Positions 15,689 to 22,154 of a stretch of 22,154 bases of DNA are shown here, one piece after another. The first letter of the stretch is position 1, and each line of letters starts with the position of its first letter. Both the position numbers and the translations under genes were made by a program. Source of the stretch: DAOPZC01 sp035353175. Lineage in GTDB: Bacteria > Verrucomicrobiota > Kiritimatiellia > RFP12 > UBA1067. The stretch covers positions 1 to 22,154 of the forward strand of contig DAOPZC010000071.1 of assembly GCA_035353175.1 (NCBI GenBank), given 5' to 3'. The notes under the pieces were generated by a model that saw only the letters and a program-made list of their open reading frames with translations, was not told where the DNA came from and ran no database searches.

Positions 15689-17626
15689 TTATCTCACCAG
15701 CGTCCGCATGAGCTGAATCGATCGCGAAAGCATACTGTCGGCGCGGCTGAGAGCGTCTTGGATTTTGCCGTCGACATCCATCTGGCTCGCGACTTCCAAC
15801 GTCATTCGCGCAGCGACCAGACCTTGCTGAAGGTCTTCGTGAAGCACATGCGTCATGCGCTGACGTTCCGACTCCTCCGCACGGATCAGCCGCGCCGTCA
15901 GCTCCCGCAGCTGATCCGCATAGCGCTGGACTTCCGCCGTCCGGTCCGCGACGCGCCTCTCCAACGTCAGGTTCATGAACTCCAGCACCTCTTGCGCACG
16001 TTTGCGGTCGGTGATATCCAGCACGTTCCCCGTCAAACCGGTCACCCGTCCGTTCTCGAAGATCGCCACGGTGCTGACGCAAACCCAGCCGTGCTCTCTT
16101 GTTGCAGGCCGGACGTGTTCCATCTCCAGCTGATAGGGTTCGCCAAATTCGACCGCCCGCTGCCATGCGCGGGAAAATACAGGACGGAACTCAGGCGTGA
16201 GCAGTCCGATCAATTTTTCGGGGTCGTTGATGTCAAAGTCAGGACCGACCCCGAATATGTTGTATGCCACATCGGTCCACTTTGCCCGGCACGTCGTCAA
16301 ATCATATTTCCACCCGCCCAACTTCGCCAGCCGCTGAGCATCCGCCAACAGCACATACGCCTCGTGGAGCGAATGCTCAACCCTTTTGCGTTCGGTGATG
16401 TCATGATAGATCGATTGAAGCATGCCATCCGACATCATCTTCGAGTGGATCTCCACGACCACGGCAGTGCCGTCCGCCCGCTGAATCGTGCGTTCGCGCA
16501 CGATTCTCTGTCCTGCGCGCACCAAATCAAAGCGGAACGGATTATTTATGAAATCCTCCTCGCTGAACGGCATCTGGTTGATGTGTTTGCCGATGATTTC
16601 TTGACGCTCCAGCCCGAAGAGCGAGCACATACACTCGTTCACCTCGGTGATGACTCCTTTGTTCGTGCCGATCAGAATACCGTCGACCGCAAAGTTCAGC
16701 AGCCCTTTGTAGCGTTTCTCGCTGCTGTCCAAATCGTCTCGCGCCTGTTTGCTGGCCTCCGCATGCTGATCGATCAACTGCACACGCGACGCCTCCAGCC
16801 CGGAAATCTTGTCGTGCAGTTCACGGTTGAGCCGGTTGAAGTGGTGCGCCAACGTCTGGACCTCATAGGTCCCGACCTCATCCGCGTCCCCGCCGTCTTG
16901 GCCCTCCGCGATGGCCTGAATCGTGGCCGTCAGCCGTTTGATCGGGCGCGTCACCACATGCGAAATCCACAAGATGACGAACACGTTGCCGAAAAACAGG
17001 ACCACGCCCATCGCCAACGATTGTCCACCGCCCCTCATCAACTTCCGGTTCACGTTTTCCAAAGAGATGCTGGCGGCGAACAGGAACTTGCGCCCCCGCC
17101 GGTCGATATCCGGAAGCAGCACGACCCGCATATTGCCCCATTTGTCATGGATCGTCCGGAACGTGGGGGCCATCGTCTCGAACGCCTTCGCATAGAGCTC
17201 CGGATTCGAATGCGCTTCAAAAAATTTAGCGTGCCTGCGGTTGCCGACGACCTTATCCGGCGAGGTCGCGGAGGTGAACACGGTCTTGCCATCCACCAGC
17301 ATCAGGCTCCAAATATACTCCAGGCCGAGAGCGACGCACAATTTGTTGTTCCGGTCCACAATCTCCTGAAACGCCTCGTCCGTGACCGCTCCGGGCCCCT
17401 CGATCCGGTCGTGGTAATCGGGCGGAAAAAGGGCGCGGCCCATGGTCGCGACCGACCGCAGCGTATTGTCGATATCCGCGATCAGGGATTGCTTCTTCTC
17501 GGCGTAGAGCACCCAGGTGACGACAAGCACGATCATCAGATCGAACGCCACCAGAATTATCACGATCTGCCGCCGGATCGTATTCGTTTTGCGCGGTCTT
17601 GATCCCGTATGTGTGTCCTGATTCAC
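15689..17626 (-). CDS. Membrane PAS-domain histidine kinase, truncated before its ATP-binding domain
   Basis: About 645 residues. Helix 1 is at 20-41, a periplasmic sensor of about 160 residues (Cache-like) follows, helix 2 is at 203-225, and HAMP runs from about 226 to 275 (TRPIKRLTATIQAIAEGQDG). A coiled coil precedes PAS1 (about 300-415, ending SIYHDITERKR) and PAS2 (about 420-545, ending NVLDITDRKR). The HisKA_3 dimerisation domain has phosphoacceptor candidate H596 (THVLHEDLQQGLVAARM). The frame ends TLVR at TAA 15689-15691, where relatives read like TLTVELSPPVLHEGG; the stop falls at the position of a conserved Glu and the frame continues in the next fragment. The GTG start at 17626 follows GGAAAGG 5 bases upstream. 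An upstream in-frame start at 17749 would overlap the oxidoreductase gene by 100 bases. It lies 23 bases downstream of that gene. Confidence 0.85.
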   Translation of the reverse strand: MNQDTHTGSRPRKTNTIRRQIVIILVAFDLMIVLVVTWVLYAEKKQSLIADIDNTLRSVATMGRALFPPDYHDRIEGPGAVTDEAFQEIVDRNNKLCVALGLEYIWSLMLVDGKTVFTSATSPDKVVGNRRHAKFFEAHSNPELYAKAFETMAPTFRTIHDKWGNMRVVLLPDIDRRGRKFLFAASISLENVNRKLMRGGGQSLAMGVVLFFGNVFVILWISHVVTRPIKRLTATIQAIAEGQDGGDADEVGTYEVQTLAHHFNRLNRELHDKISGLEASRVQLIDQHAEASKQARDDLDSSEKRYKGLLNFAVDGILIGTNKGVITEVNECMCSLFGLERQEIIGKHINQMPFSEEDFINNPFRFDLVRAGQRIVRERTIQRADGTAVVVEIHSKMMSDGMLQSIYHDITERKRVEHSLHEAYVLLADAQRLAKLGGWKYDLTTCRAKWTDVAYNIFGVGPDFDINDPEKLIGLLTPEFRPVFSRAWQRAVEFGEPYQLEMEHVRPATREHGWVCVSTVAIFENGRVTGLTGNVLDITDRKRAQEVLEFMNLTLERRVADRTAEVQRYADQLRELTARLIRAEESERQRMTHVLHEDLQQGLVAARMTLEVASQMDVDGKIQDALSRADSMLSRSIQLMRTLVR

Positions 17627-17649
17627 ATACACCTTTCCACGTCGCCGCG

Positions 17650-18936
17650 TTACCCTCGGCACGGATGGCGCCACGGCGAACGGTACTCGCGCTTCAGCAG
17701 CCCCTGCGCTGCCGGGTTGGCGGTCACCGACTCGTTCTCCGGATTCCAAACGACCCGGCTGCCCGTCTCATAAGCGATCATCGCCAACTTGACCGCGACG
17801 GTTGAGCGCAGTCCCTCTTCAACCGGGCATCCCGGCTGCTGGCGGGTCTTCACCGCGTTCAGGAATTCTGCCATATGCAACTTGCCCGCATCCGCGCTCA
17901 GCTTATGCTCCTGCCGCTCGGCGTTTTTCCCTTTGGGAATCACGACCCAGCGGTCGTCCGTCACAAAGACCGTCTCTTTTTCCCCGTAGAAGAAGATTCC
18001 GTTGGACACCTCCGACGCATACTCCACAGCGCCCCACAAACGGTGCCGCCACGTCAGCGGGCAGGAGGGAAACTCGAAGTGCGCAGTCAGCACATCCGGC
18101 GTCGTGATCTTGCCCTTCAGGCCGTAGAGCCCTCCGCTGGCCGAGACGCTCAGTGGTGCCGGCTCACCCAAAATCACGCGTGCGGCATCGATCAGGTGAA
18201 TGCCCCAATCCACCAGATGACCATGCCCCGTGGTCTGCTCCAAGCGCCAATTTTTGTGGCCGACTTGCGGACTGTACGGGATCAGCGGCGCGGGGCCGCA
18301 CCAGAGGTCCCAGTCCAGCGACGCCGGCGGAGATTGCGGCGCCGGATCTTTTGTGCCCGCCGTGAAATGGATGGCCGCTTCAGCGCAGATGACCTTTCCG
18401 GCCTTGTCCTGACGCAGATAGTCACGGACCGCCAGAAACGAGGGGCTCTGACGGCGCTGGAAACCGACCTGCACAATGCGTCCGCTCGCCTGGGCCGCGG
18501 CAGCCATGGCCCGGCATTCGCGAACATCGTACGCCAATGGCTTCTCGCAATAGACGTCAAGGTTGCGCCCCACCGCGGCGATGAGCTGCAGCGCGTGCCA
18601 CTGCGGCGGCGTCGCGATAATCACGGCCTCCAACTCCTCGACTTTGAGCAGTTCCTCGTACAGCTTGAATCCGCGCGGACGATAGCCCTGCAATTTTTCC
18701 ACCCTGTCCATCGCGGACAGAAGGTGGTCACTGTCCACATCGCAGAGCGCAACCACCTCGACGCCCCCCACCTTAAAGGCCGCCTCCACATCAACCAGTC
18801 CATACCAGCCGCAACCGGCCAGGCCCAGCTTGATCTTCTTGTCACCGCCCGCACCGCCGAGGGCCGCAGTGAACGGCACCGTCAGGCCAAGCCCCGCCCC
18901 GGCACCGATAAAATCACGTCGCGAAAGTGTATGCAT
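17650..18936 (-). CDS. Tat-exported Gfo/Idh/MocA-family oxidoreductase
   Basis: About 428 residues. The N-terminus MHTLSRRDFIGAGAGLGLTVP is a twin-arginine signal. A Rossmann domain follows (KLGLAGCGWYGLVDV at 37-50, VVALCDVDSD, AVIIATPPQWHA) with the family's EKP motif at 131-133 (VYCEKPLAYD) and a conserved HLVDWGIHLIDAARVILG segment near 240-257 in the catalytic region. The family uses tightly bound or free NAD(P) to oxidise or reduce sugars and inositols; the specific substrate is unknown. Tat export fits cofactor-loaded periplasmic members common in PVC bacteria. The ATG at 18936 has GAGG about 12 bases upstream; an ATG at 18951 would place extra residues before the twin arginines. The kinase gene follows 23 bases downstream, so the two may be cotranscribed. 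Confidence 0.92.
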   Translation of the reverse strand: MHTLSRRDFIGAGAGLGLTVPFTAALGGAGGDKKIKLGLAGCGWYGLVDVEAAFKVGGVEVVALCDVDSDHLLSAMDRVEKLQGYRPRGFKLYEELLKVEELEAVIIATPPQWHALQLIAAVGRNLDVYCEKPLAYDVRECRAMAAAAQASGRIVQVGFQRRQSPSFLAVRDYLRQDKAGKVICAEAAIHFTAGTKDPAPQSPPASLDWDLWCGPAPLIPYSPQVGHKNWRLEQTTGHGHLVDWGIHLIDAARVILGEPAPLSVSASGGLYGLKGKITTPDVLTAHFEFPSCPLTWRHRLWGAVEYASEVSNGIFFYGEKETVFVTDDRWVVIPKGKNAERQEHKLSADAGKLHMAEFLNAVKTRQQPGCPVEEGLRSTVAVKLAMIAYETGSRVVWNPENESVTANPAAQGLLKREYRSPWRHPCRG

Positions 18937-19026
18937 GACACACGTCCTCATCAAAGAATTTCCGTTTCACAATTTGTTTTTCCGGATGAACTCCATTTTC
19001 AAATACGATTTATAGGGAAAGAATGC

Positions 19027-19308
19027 CTAACTATCATTGAAAAGGCAAGTCTGAAGCGGATTCACTTCGTGACCGCAAAGACGCGCGCCACGGGAGACCG
19101 GCACGCCCGCGTCCGAGACCGCCCGGAGCGTGATCCCTGACGCCCCCGCTTCCTGATCCGCGATCTGCGGGAAGGTGATGTGCTGCACCGCGCCCTGTTC
19201 GTTCCGCAGCGGAATGTTCAGAACGGCCTGCTGCACGGCGCGCTTGTATTCGCCGTCGCCGGAGTGGGCCGCCATCAGCCAGAGCTCGTTCGACCGCTTT
19301 GCAGCCAC
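19027..19308 (-). pseudogene. Possible remnant of a larger protein gene, downstream of rnc
   Basis: An open frame of about 93 residues from GTG 19308, just after the rnc stop. The segment ELWLMAAHSGDGEYKRAVQQAVLNIP...AVQHITFPQIADQEAGASGITLRAVSDAGVPV has a coherent, protein-like composition resembling beta-rich extracellular protein repeats; the tail (RGARLCGHEVNPLQTCLFNDS) does not. It lacks a signal peptide and a convincing ribosome-binding site. I think it is an internal piece of a decayed secreted protein that loses its frame near 19100. It could also be a small unknown gene. No family assignment is made. Confidence 0.35.
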
Positions 19309-19322
19309 CGCGACGGGCGGCG

Positions 19323-20042
19323 TCAGGTCAAGCCGGCCTCGTGCAGCGCGCGCAGCAGCGCCTGGGCGGCGGCGACTTCCGCCGCACGTTTGGTCTTGCC
19401 GATTCCGGTGGCCTCGCATCCTCCGTGAACCCGCGCCCTCACCGTATAGGAGGGGGCATGGCAAGGGCCGGCCGCCTCGACCAGCTCGTAGGCCGGGGAG
19501 TCCGGCCACGCGTTGCGCTGCGCCAGCTCCTGCAGCTTGCCCTTGGGGTTTTCGGCCCACACGTCCAGCGGCGCATCGGCATGCTCCGCCATCAGCGTGG
19601 CATAGACCGTCTTGACCGCCTTGAGCCCCCCGTCGCACCACGCCGCGCCGAAGATCGCCTCCATCGCATCGGTCAACGACTTGTCCTTGTCGCGCCCCCC
19701 CGAAGCCTCGTCGCCTTTGCCCATGCGGAGGTACTGCCCCAGCCCGACCCGGCGCGCGAGTTCCGCCAAAGCCCGGCCGCTGGCCAAATGGCTGCGCCGC
19801 ACGGTGAGCCCGCCCTCATTCTCGTCCGCGTAGCGCTCATAGACTTCCTGCGCCGTCAACAGCCCGAAAACGGCGTCCCCCAGGAACTCCAGCCGCTGAT
19901 TGTCCTCCACGCTCTTCGTGGCATGGTCCGACCGGTACGAGGGATTCGTCAGCGCGGTCTCCAGCAGCAGGCGGTTATTGAACGTGTAGCCTATCGCCCT
20001 CTCCAATATGCGCAACGGGTCAAACTGCTTTTTCTGGAACAC
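19323..20042 (-). CDS. rnc: Ribonuclease III
   Basis: A 239-residue double-stranded RNA endonuclease that processes rRNA and mRNA. The RNase III signature NQRLEFLGDAVFG carries metal/catalytic residues E52 and D56, with D125 and E128 in SLTDAMEAIFGAAW; these match E. coli E41, D45, D114 and E117. The position of E. coli E38 is Q49 here. The C-terminal double-stranded-RNA-binding domain runs from about 166 (NPKGKLQELAQRNAWP) to KTKRAAEVAAAQALLRAL. The GTG start at 20042 has GGAGG 7 bases upstream. The gene is divergent from tRNA-Val; lepB or era, common neighbours of rnc, are not present. Confidence 0.96.
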   Translation of the reverse strand: MFQKKQFDPLRILERAIGYTFNNRLLLETALTNPSYRSDHATKSVEDNQRLEFLGDAVFGLLTAQEVYERYADENEGGLTVRRSHLASGRALAELARRVGLGQYLRMGKGDEASGGRDKDKSLTDAMEAIFGAAWCDGGLKAVKTVYATLMAEHADAPLDVWAENPKGKLQELAQRNAWPDSPAYELVEAAGPCHAPSYTVRARVHGGCEATGIGKTKRAAEVAAAQALLRALHEAGLT

Positions 20043-20131
20043 GATGATGCCTCCAAGCTCTCGTCAGTCCGATAGTTTAGCGCATTCGCGCTTTCACCAC
20101 ATCCTCAACCTGAATATTTTTGCGTCCCCCC

Positions 20132-20161
20132 TTGACAGTGCTGCGGCTCCAATGATATAAA
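20132..20161 (+). promoter_or_regulatory. Sigma-70-type promoter of tRNA-Val
   Basis: A perfect -35 TTGACA (20132-20137) and a TATAAA -10 (20156-20161) are separated by 18 bases (a GATATA alternative at 20154-20159 gives 16). The -10 ends 21 bases before the tRNA. Confidence 0.85.
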
Positions 20162-20182
20162 TACCCCCGTTTTTCACGGTGC

Positions 20183-20259
20183 GGGCGCTTAGCTCAGTTG
20201 GTTAGAGCGCTACTTTCACACGGTAGAAGTCACAAGTTCGAATCTTGTAGCGCCCACCA
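20183..20259 (+). tRNA. tRNA-Val (anticodon CAC)
   Basis: A complete 77-base cloverleaf. Acceptor GGGCGCT (20183-20189) pairs with AGCGCCC (20249-20255), then A20256 and encoded CCA (20257-20259). The anticodon stem CTACT/GGTAG encloses loop TTCACAC with anticodon CAC (20217-20219). The D arm is GCTCAGTTGGTTAGAGC and the T arm ACAAG-TTCGAAT-CTTGT. Confidence 0.97.
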
Positions 20260-20267
20260 TTAAATTA

Positions 20268-20308
20268 GGTCGTTTTTGTTGGAAAATCCCAATAAAAACG
20301 GCCTTTTT
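20268..20308 (+). terminator. Rho-independent terminator of tRNA-Val
   Basis: GGTCGTTTTTGTTGG (20268-20282) pairs with CCAATAAAAACGGCC (20289-20303) using two G-U pairs, with a 6-base loop and a TTTTT run (20304-20308). It begins 8 bases after the tRNA. Confidence 0.88.
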
Positions 20309-20375
20309 GTTTTATATGACGCGCACGGTCTCTGACCCTGTCAAGATGTGAAAAAGGGTGGTTTTGAAGGGTCAT

Positions 20376-20505
20376 TTACACACACAAACACACACACGTT
20401 GCGGACCTTGAAAACGAAGAATATCCACGCCCGATTGAGTTTCCGAATTTCTGTGTGTTCCGGGCGTACCGATGTTTGGGCCGTGTGTGTGTAGTGTGTG
20501 TGTAA
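20376..20505. repeat. Long CA/GT inverted repeat in a gene-free stretch
   Basis: A (CA)-rich arm at 20376-20397 (TTACACACACA...ACACAC) is almost the exact reverse complement of a (GT)-rich arm at 20483-20505 (GTGTGTGTGTAGTGTGTGTGTAA); both terminate in the same TTA/TAA and each has one interruption. The loop is about 85 bases. The surrounding stretch 20310-20685 contains no gene I can support. Structure prediction would show a long hairpin or simple repeat slippage products. Confidence 0.7.
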
Positions 20506-20685
20506 TTTTTAGACCAAAACAAGCCCTTGCAGCGTGCAAAGACGCCTCCCCGGACTGGTCTTTTTGGCACTTGCGAGCCGGAATCCGGGCGATTGTCGCC
20601 TGATTCTCACTCCATTTCAGCACAAAACAAACGGGAAACGGGGCTCTTTTTGCTGCCTCTCCGCGTCCTTTTGCCTCAATGGGTG

Positions 20686-22104
20686 TCATTTTTCTTCTTT
20701 CGCGTCCACAACTTCCCAATGGCCACCCTTGTCTGGCCCGATACGGCGCAGCACGCCGGAATCTTGCATTCGCTTCAGATGATATTTGATCCCATCCGAT
20801 GTCAGTTTCATTATCTCTGCAAGTTGCAGGCGAGTTACAGCCGGGTTGCCTCTAACCAAGTCTAGGATCTTCTGGGTATTTTTCTGGGTAGTTTTCTGGG
20901 TAGTTTTCTGGGTAGTCTTCTGGGTAGTCTTTGGGGGCGTATTGTCCCCAGCCGCCGGAGATTTTCGTTGGTGATCATCCGCATCGGCTCCCTGTTCCCG
21001 CACTTCCGCCGCCCTGACGGTGCAACGCAACATGAACGACACGGCCTCGTATTCCGGCTCAGGCAGGCCAAGCCCCGTCAGTTCCGCGCACATCCGGTCA
21101 ACCCCCTCGCCGAACTCCTTGACGTAGCCGTAGTCCTTCAGGAACGCGGCGATCTTCGGGTTTCGCGAGAAGTGGACGTTCCGCATGGTGTTCAGGCGCA
21201 CGAGGCCGGGCAAGGTACCGGGGCTCTCCACCGCCAGCCGGTCGTCGAACATCTTGATCTGGATGTCCGTCCCCTTGATGCTGTAATCGCGGTGCGCAAC
21301 GGCATTGACGACGATCTCCTGCCGCACGAACTCGGGATATTGGGCGTCCGTGACGAACAGCCCCGCCTTGCCGAGATAGGTATGCTCCTTGATCTGCGTC
21401 GAGACGAACTCGATCGCCTTCCGGGTCATCTCCAGAACGGTTCCCTCGAAGGCCACGTCCTTGATCACATTCATGCGGGTACCGGTCTTCTCCTGCGTGC
21501 CCTCGTACCGGATGAACCGGATACGCGCCCTCGGAAAATACTGCTGCGGCGCTTTCCCGAATAGCAAGATGGCTGCGGCGCTGACCTGCTCGGCACCCTT
21601 GCCCGTTTTGACGAACCCGCTGTTTTCCTTCAAGTAATGGAGCGGCGTCTTCGAATAGCCGATCTGGCGCGTGTACTGCCTCACGAAATCAAGATCCAGG
21701 TCGGCCAGCGTTGCCCCCGCGACCGGCGTATCCTCATAGAACCGGTCGCCCTTGTCGTACATCAATTGCATACGCTCGTCGAACGTGAGCTTCTTCGACT
21801 TGTCCCCTACGCGGTAATACACCTCATCCGCCTGAGTGGCATGCACGCTCTGGCTCTGATGCACTTTCAAAACAAGCACCCGGTTTGGATTCCCCTTTCC
21901 ATCCGCTATGTTTCTGATGGTATCAAAAATCCACCCGGTCTTGGTAGTGATGTCGGATTTGACCTTACGCCAGTGCCGGCGGAGTACCAAGCCGTCTGTT
22001 TGCAATAAGCTGAAAACAGGACGCTTGCACCCCGACCTGTTCCGCCTCGACCTGATTATCTTTGGGGGATCAGCAAAACTGTTGGACTGACAGGCTCGAC
22101 TCAC
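20686..22104 (-). CDS. Schlafen AlbA_2 / HATPase_c_4-type protein with C-terminal winged helix, abnormal N-terminus
   Basis: A 472-residue reading frame from GTG 22104. Residues about 55-115 (KTGWIFDTIRNIADGKGNPNRVLVLKV...DEVYYRVGDKSKKL) match the second half of the AlbA_2 domain. The middle region contains an ATPase-like domain with N-box VVNAVAHRDYSIKG (N267) and VESPGTLPGLV...GEGVDRM. A (TTQK)n linker (about 391-412) leads to a C-terminal winged helix (LAEIMKLTSDGIKYHLKRMQDSGVLRRIG). Such proteins are usually called RecG-like or ATP-binding transcriptional regulators; their function is poorly defined and some lie in defence loci. The first half of AlbA_2 (the EFK-containing strand and the glycine-rich turn) is missing: residues 1-50 do not resemble it and no other frame up to the window edge restores it. 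The start is therefore uncertain and the gene may be 5'-truncated. Confidence 0.75.
   Translation of the reverse strand: MSRACQSNSFADPPKIIRSRRNRSGCKRPVFSLLQTDGLVLRRHWRKVKSDITTKTGWIFDTIRNIADGKGNPNRVLVLKVHQSQSVHATQADEVYYRVGDKSKKLTFDERMQLMYDKGDRFYEDTPVAGATLADLDLDFVRQYTRQIGYSKTPLHYLKENSGFVKTGKGAEQVSAAAILLFGKAPQQYFPRARIRFIRYEGTQEKTGTRMNVIKDVAFEGTVLEMTRKAIEFVSTQIKEHTYLGKAGLFVTDAQYPEFVRQEIVVNAVAHRDYSIKGTDIQIKMFDDRLAVESPGTLPGLVRLNTMRNVHFSRNPKIAAFLKDYGYVKEFGEGVDRMCAELTGLGLPEPEYEAVSFMLRCTVRAAEVREQGADADDHQRKSPAAGDNTPPKTTQKTTQKTTQKTTQKNTQKILDLVRGNPAVTRLQLAEIMKLTSDGIKYHLKRMQDSGVLRRIGPDKGGHWEVVDAKEEK
20870..20929 (-). repeat. 12-bp tandem repeat in the linker of the AlbA/HATPase gene
   Basis: Five head-to-tail copies of a 12-base unit (plus strand TTCTGGGTAGTT and close variants) encode KTTQ/TTQK repeats between the ATPase-like domain and the winged helix. 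As 12 is a multiple of three, copy changes would lengthen or shorten the linker without shifting the frame. Confidence 0.9.
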
Positions 22105-22154
22105 TTTGGTACGCTTTGCGAATCAAAATATGCCGCAGAGATCATGCGGTGTTG
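22105..22154. other. Window edge, no gene seen
   Basis: These 50 bases upstream of the AlbA/HATPase frame hold no supportable feature. The frame opens after an in-frame TGA just upstream of 22104, so an intact start is not visible here. Confidence 0.5.

Noticed and set aside
15092..17602. Long plus-strand open frame (836 codons) opposite the histidine kinase
   Set aside because: Arg/His/Gln-rich, without domains, and fully antisense to clear kinase domains; a shadow produced by GC-rich third positions.
20183..20308. tRNA-Val as an integration (att) site
   Set aside because: No second copy of the tRNA 3' end and no integrase are within the window; the idea can only be tested with sequence beyond 22154.
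20372..20719. Minus-strand frame of 115 codons through the CA/GT repeat
   Set aside because: Its residues there are repeat-derived (VCVCVC, HTLHTH) and it overlaps the 3' end of the AlbA/HATPase gene; not a credible protein.
1..22154. CRISPR array, insertion sequence or toxin-antitoxin pair
   Set aside because: No regularly spaced repeats, transposase motifs or paired small genes were found on either strand.

Overview
The window reads as chromosomal DNA of a GC-rich, probably anaerobic, polysaccharide-degrading bacterium of the PVC group (Kiritimatiellota/Lentisphaerota-like). This is an inference from gene content: a XylR-type AraC regulator with a sugar-binding-protein domain, a Tat-exported Gfo/Idh/MocA oxidoreductase, a large secreted glycoside hydrolase ending in a GH88 domain, a superoxide reductase (typical of anaerobes), a remnant of a ThuA/HEAT-repeat protein, and a DUF2723-like membrane protein fused to TPRs. 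No marker gene fixes the taxonomy.

Layout. 1-140: tRNA-Tyr(GTA) and its terminator, facing 201-4119, a minus-strand pair encoding a polytopic membrane/TPR protein and a DUF2959-type lipoprotein. 4272-5477: XylR/AraC-family regulator, with an inverted repeat (5531-5558) upstream that could be its operator. 5812-6541: decayed plus-strand gene (signal peptide, start of a ThuA domain, HEAT repeats) with an in-frame stop, a large deletion and a frameshift. 6570-6614: perfect 18-bp stem-loop. 6632-7792: YqhD-type aldehyde reductase (minus), divergent from 7963-11004, a secreted GH-A-clan hydrolase fused to GH88, followed by a class II superoxide reductase (11070-11459) and a terminator.

11637-15018 is a minus-strand housekeeping block: trpS, scpA, scpB and a membrane-anchored M15-type peptidase. 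15251-17626 holds a PAS-containing histidine kinase cut in two by an in-frame TAA between its DHp and ATP-binding halves. Upstream of it lies a Gfo/Idh/MocA oxidoreductase (17650-18936). A probable gene remnant (19027-19308) and rnc (RNase III, 19323-20042) follow. tRNA-Val(CAC), with a clear promoter and terminator, is at 20132-20308. After a roughly 375-base gene-free stretch with a CA/GT inverted repeat comes a Schlafen AlbA_2/HATPase-type protein (20686-22104) with an abnormal N-terminus and a 12-bp coding tandem repeat.

Functional picture. The carbohydrate genes (XylR-type regulator, GH-A/GH88 hydrolase, YqhD reductase, Gfo/Idh oxidoreductase) suggest use of uronic-acid-containing polysaccharide, but no transporter or lyase is in the window. 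The most unusual items are the composite GH protein, in which a glutamine-amidotransferase-like domain appears inserted into the TIM barrel upstream of a GH88 domain; the nonsense-split histidine kinase; and the truncated AlbA/HATPase gene. I did not find a convincing complete new defence or mobile system.
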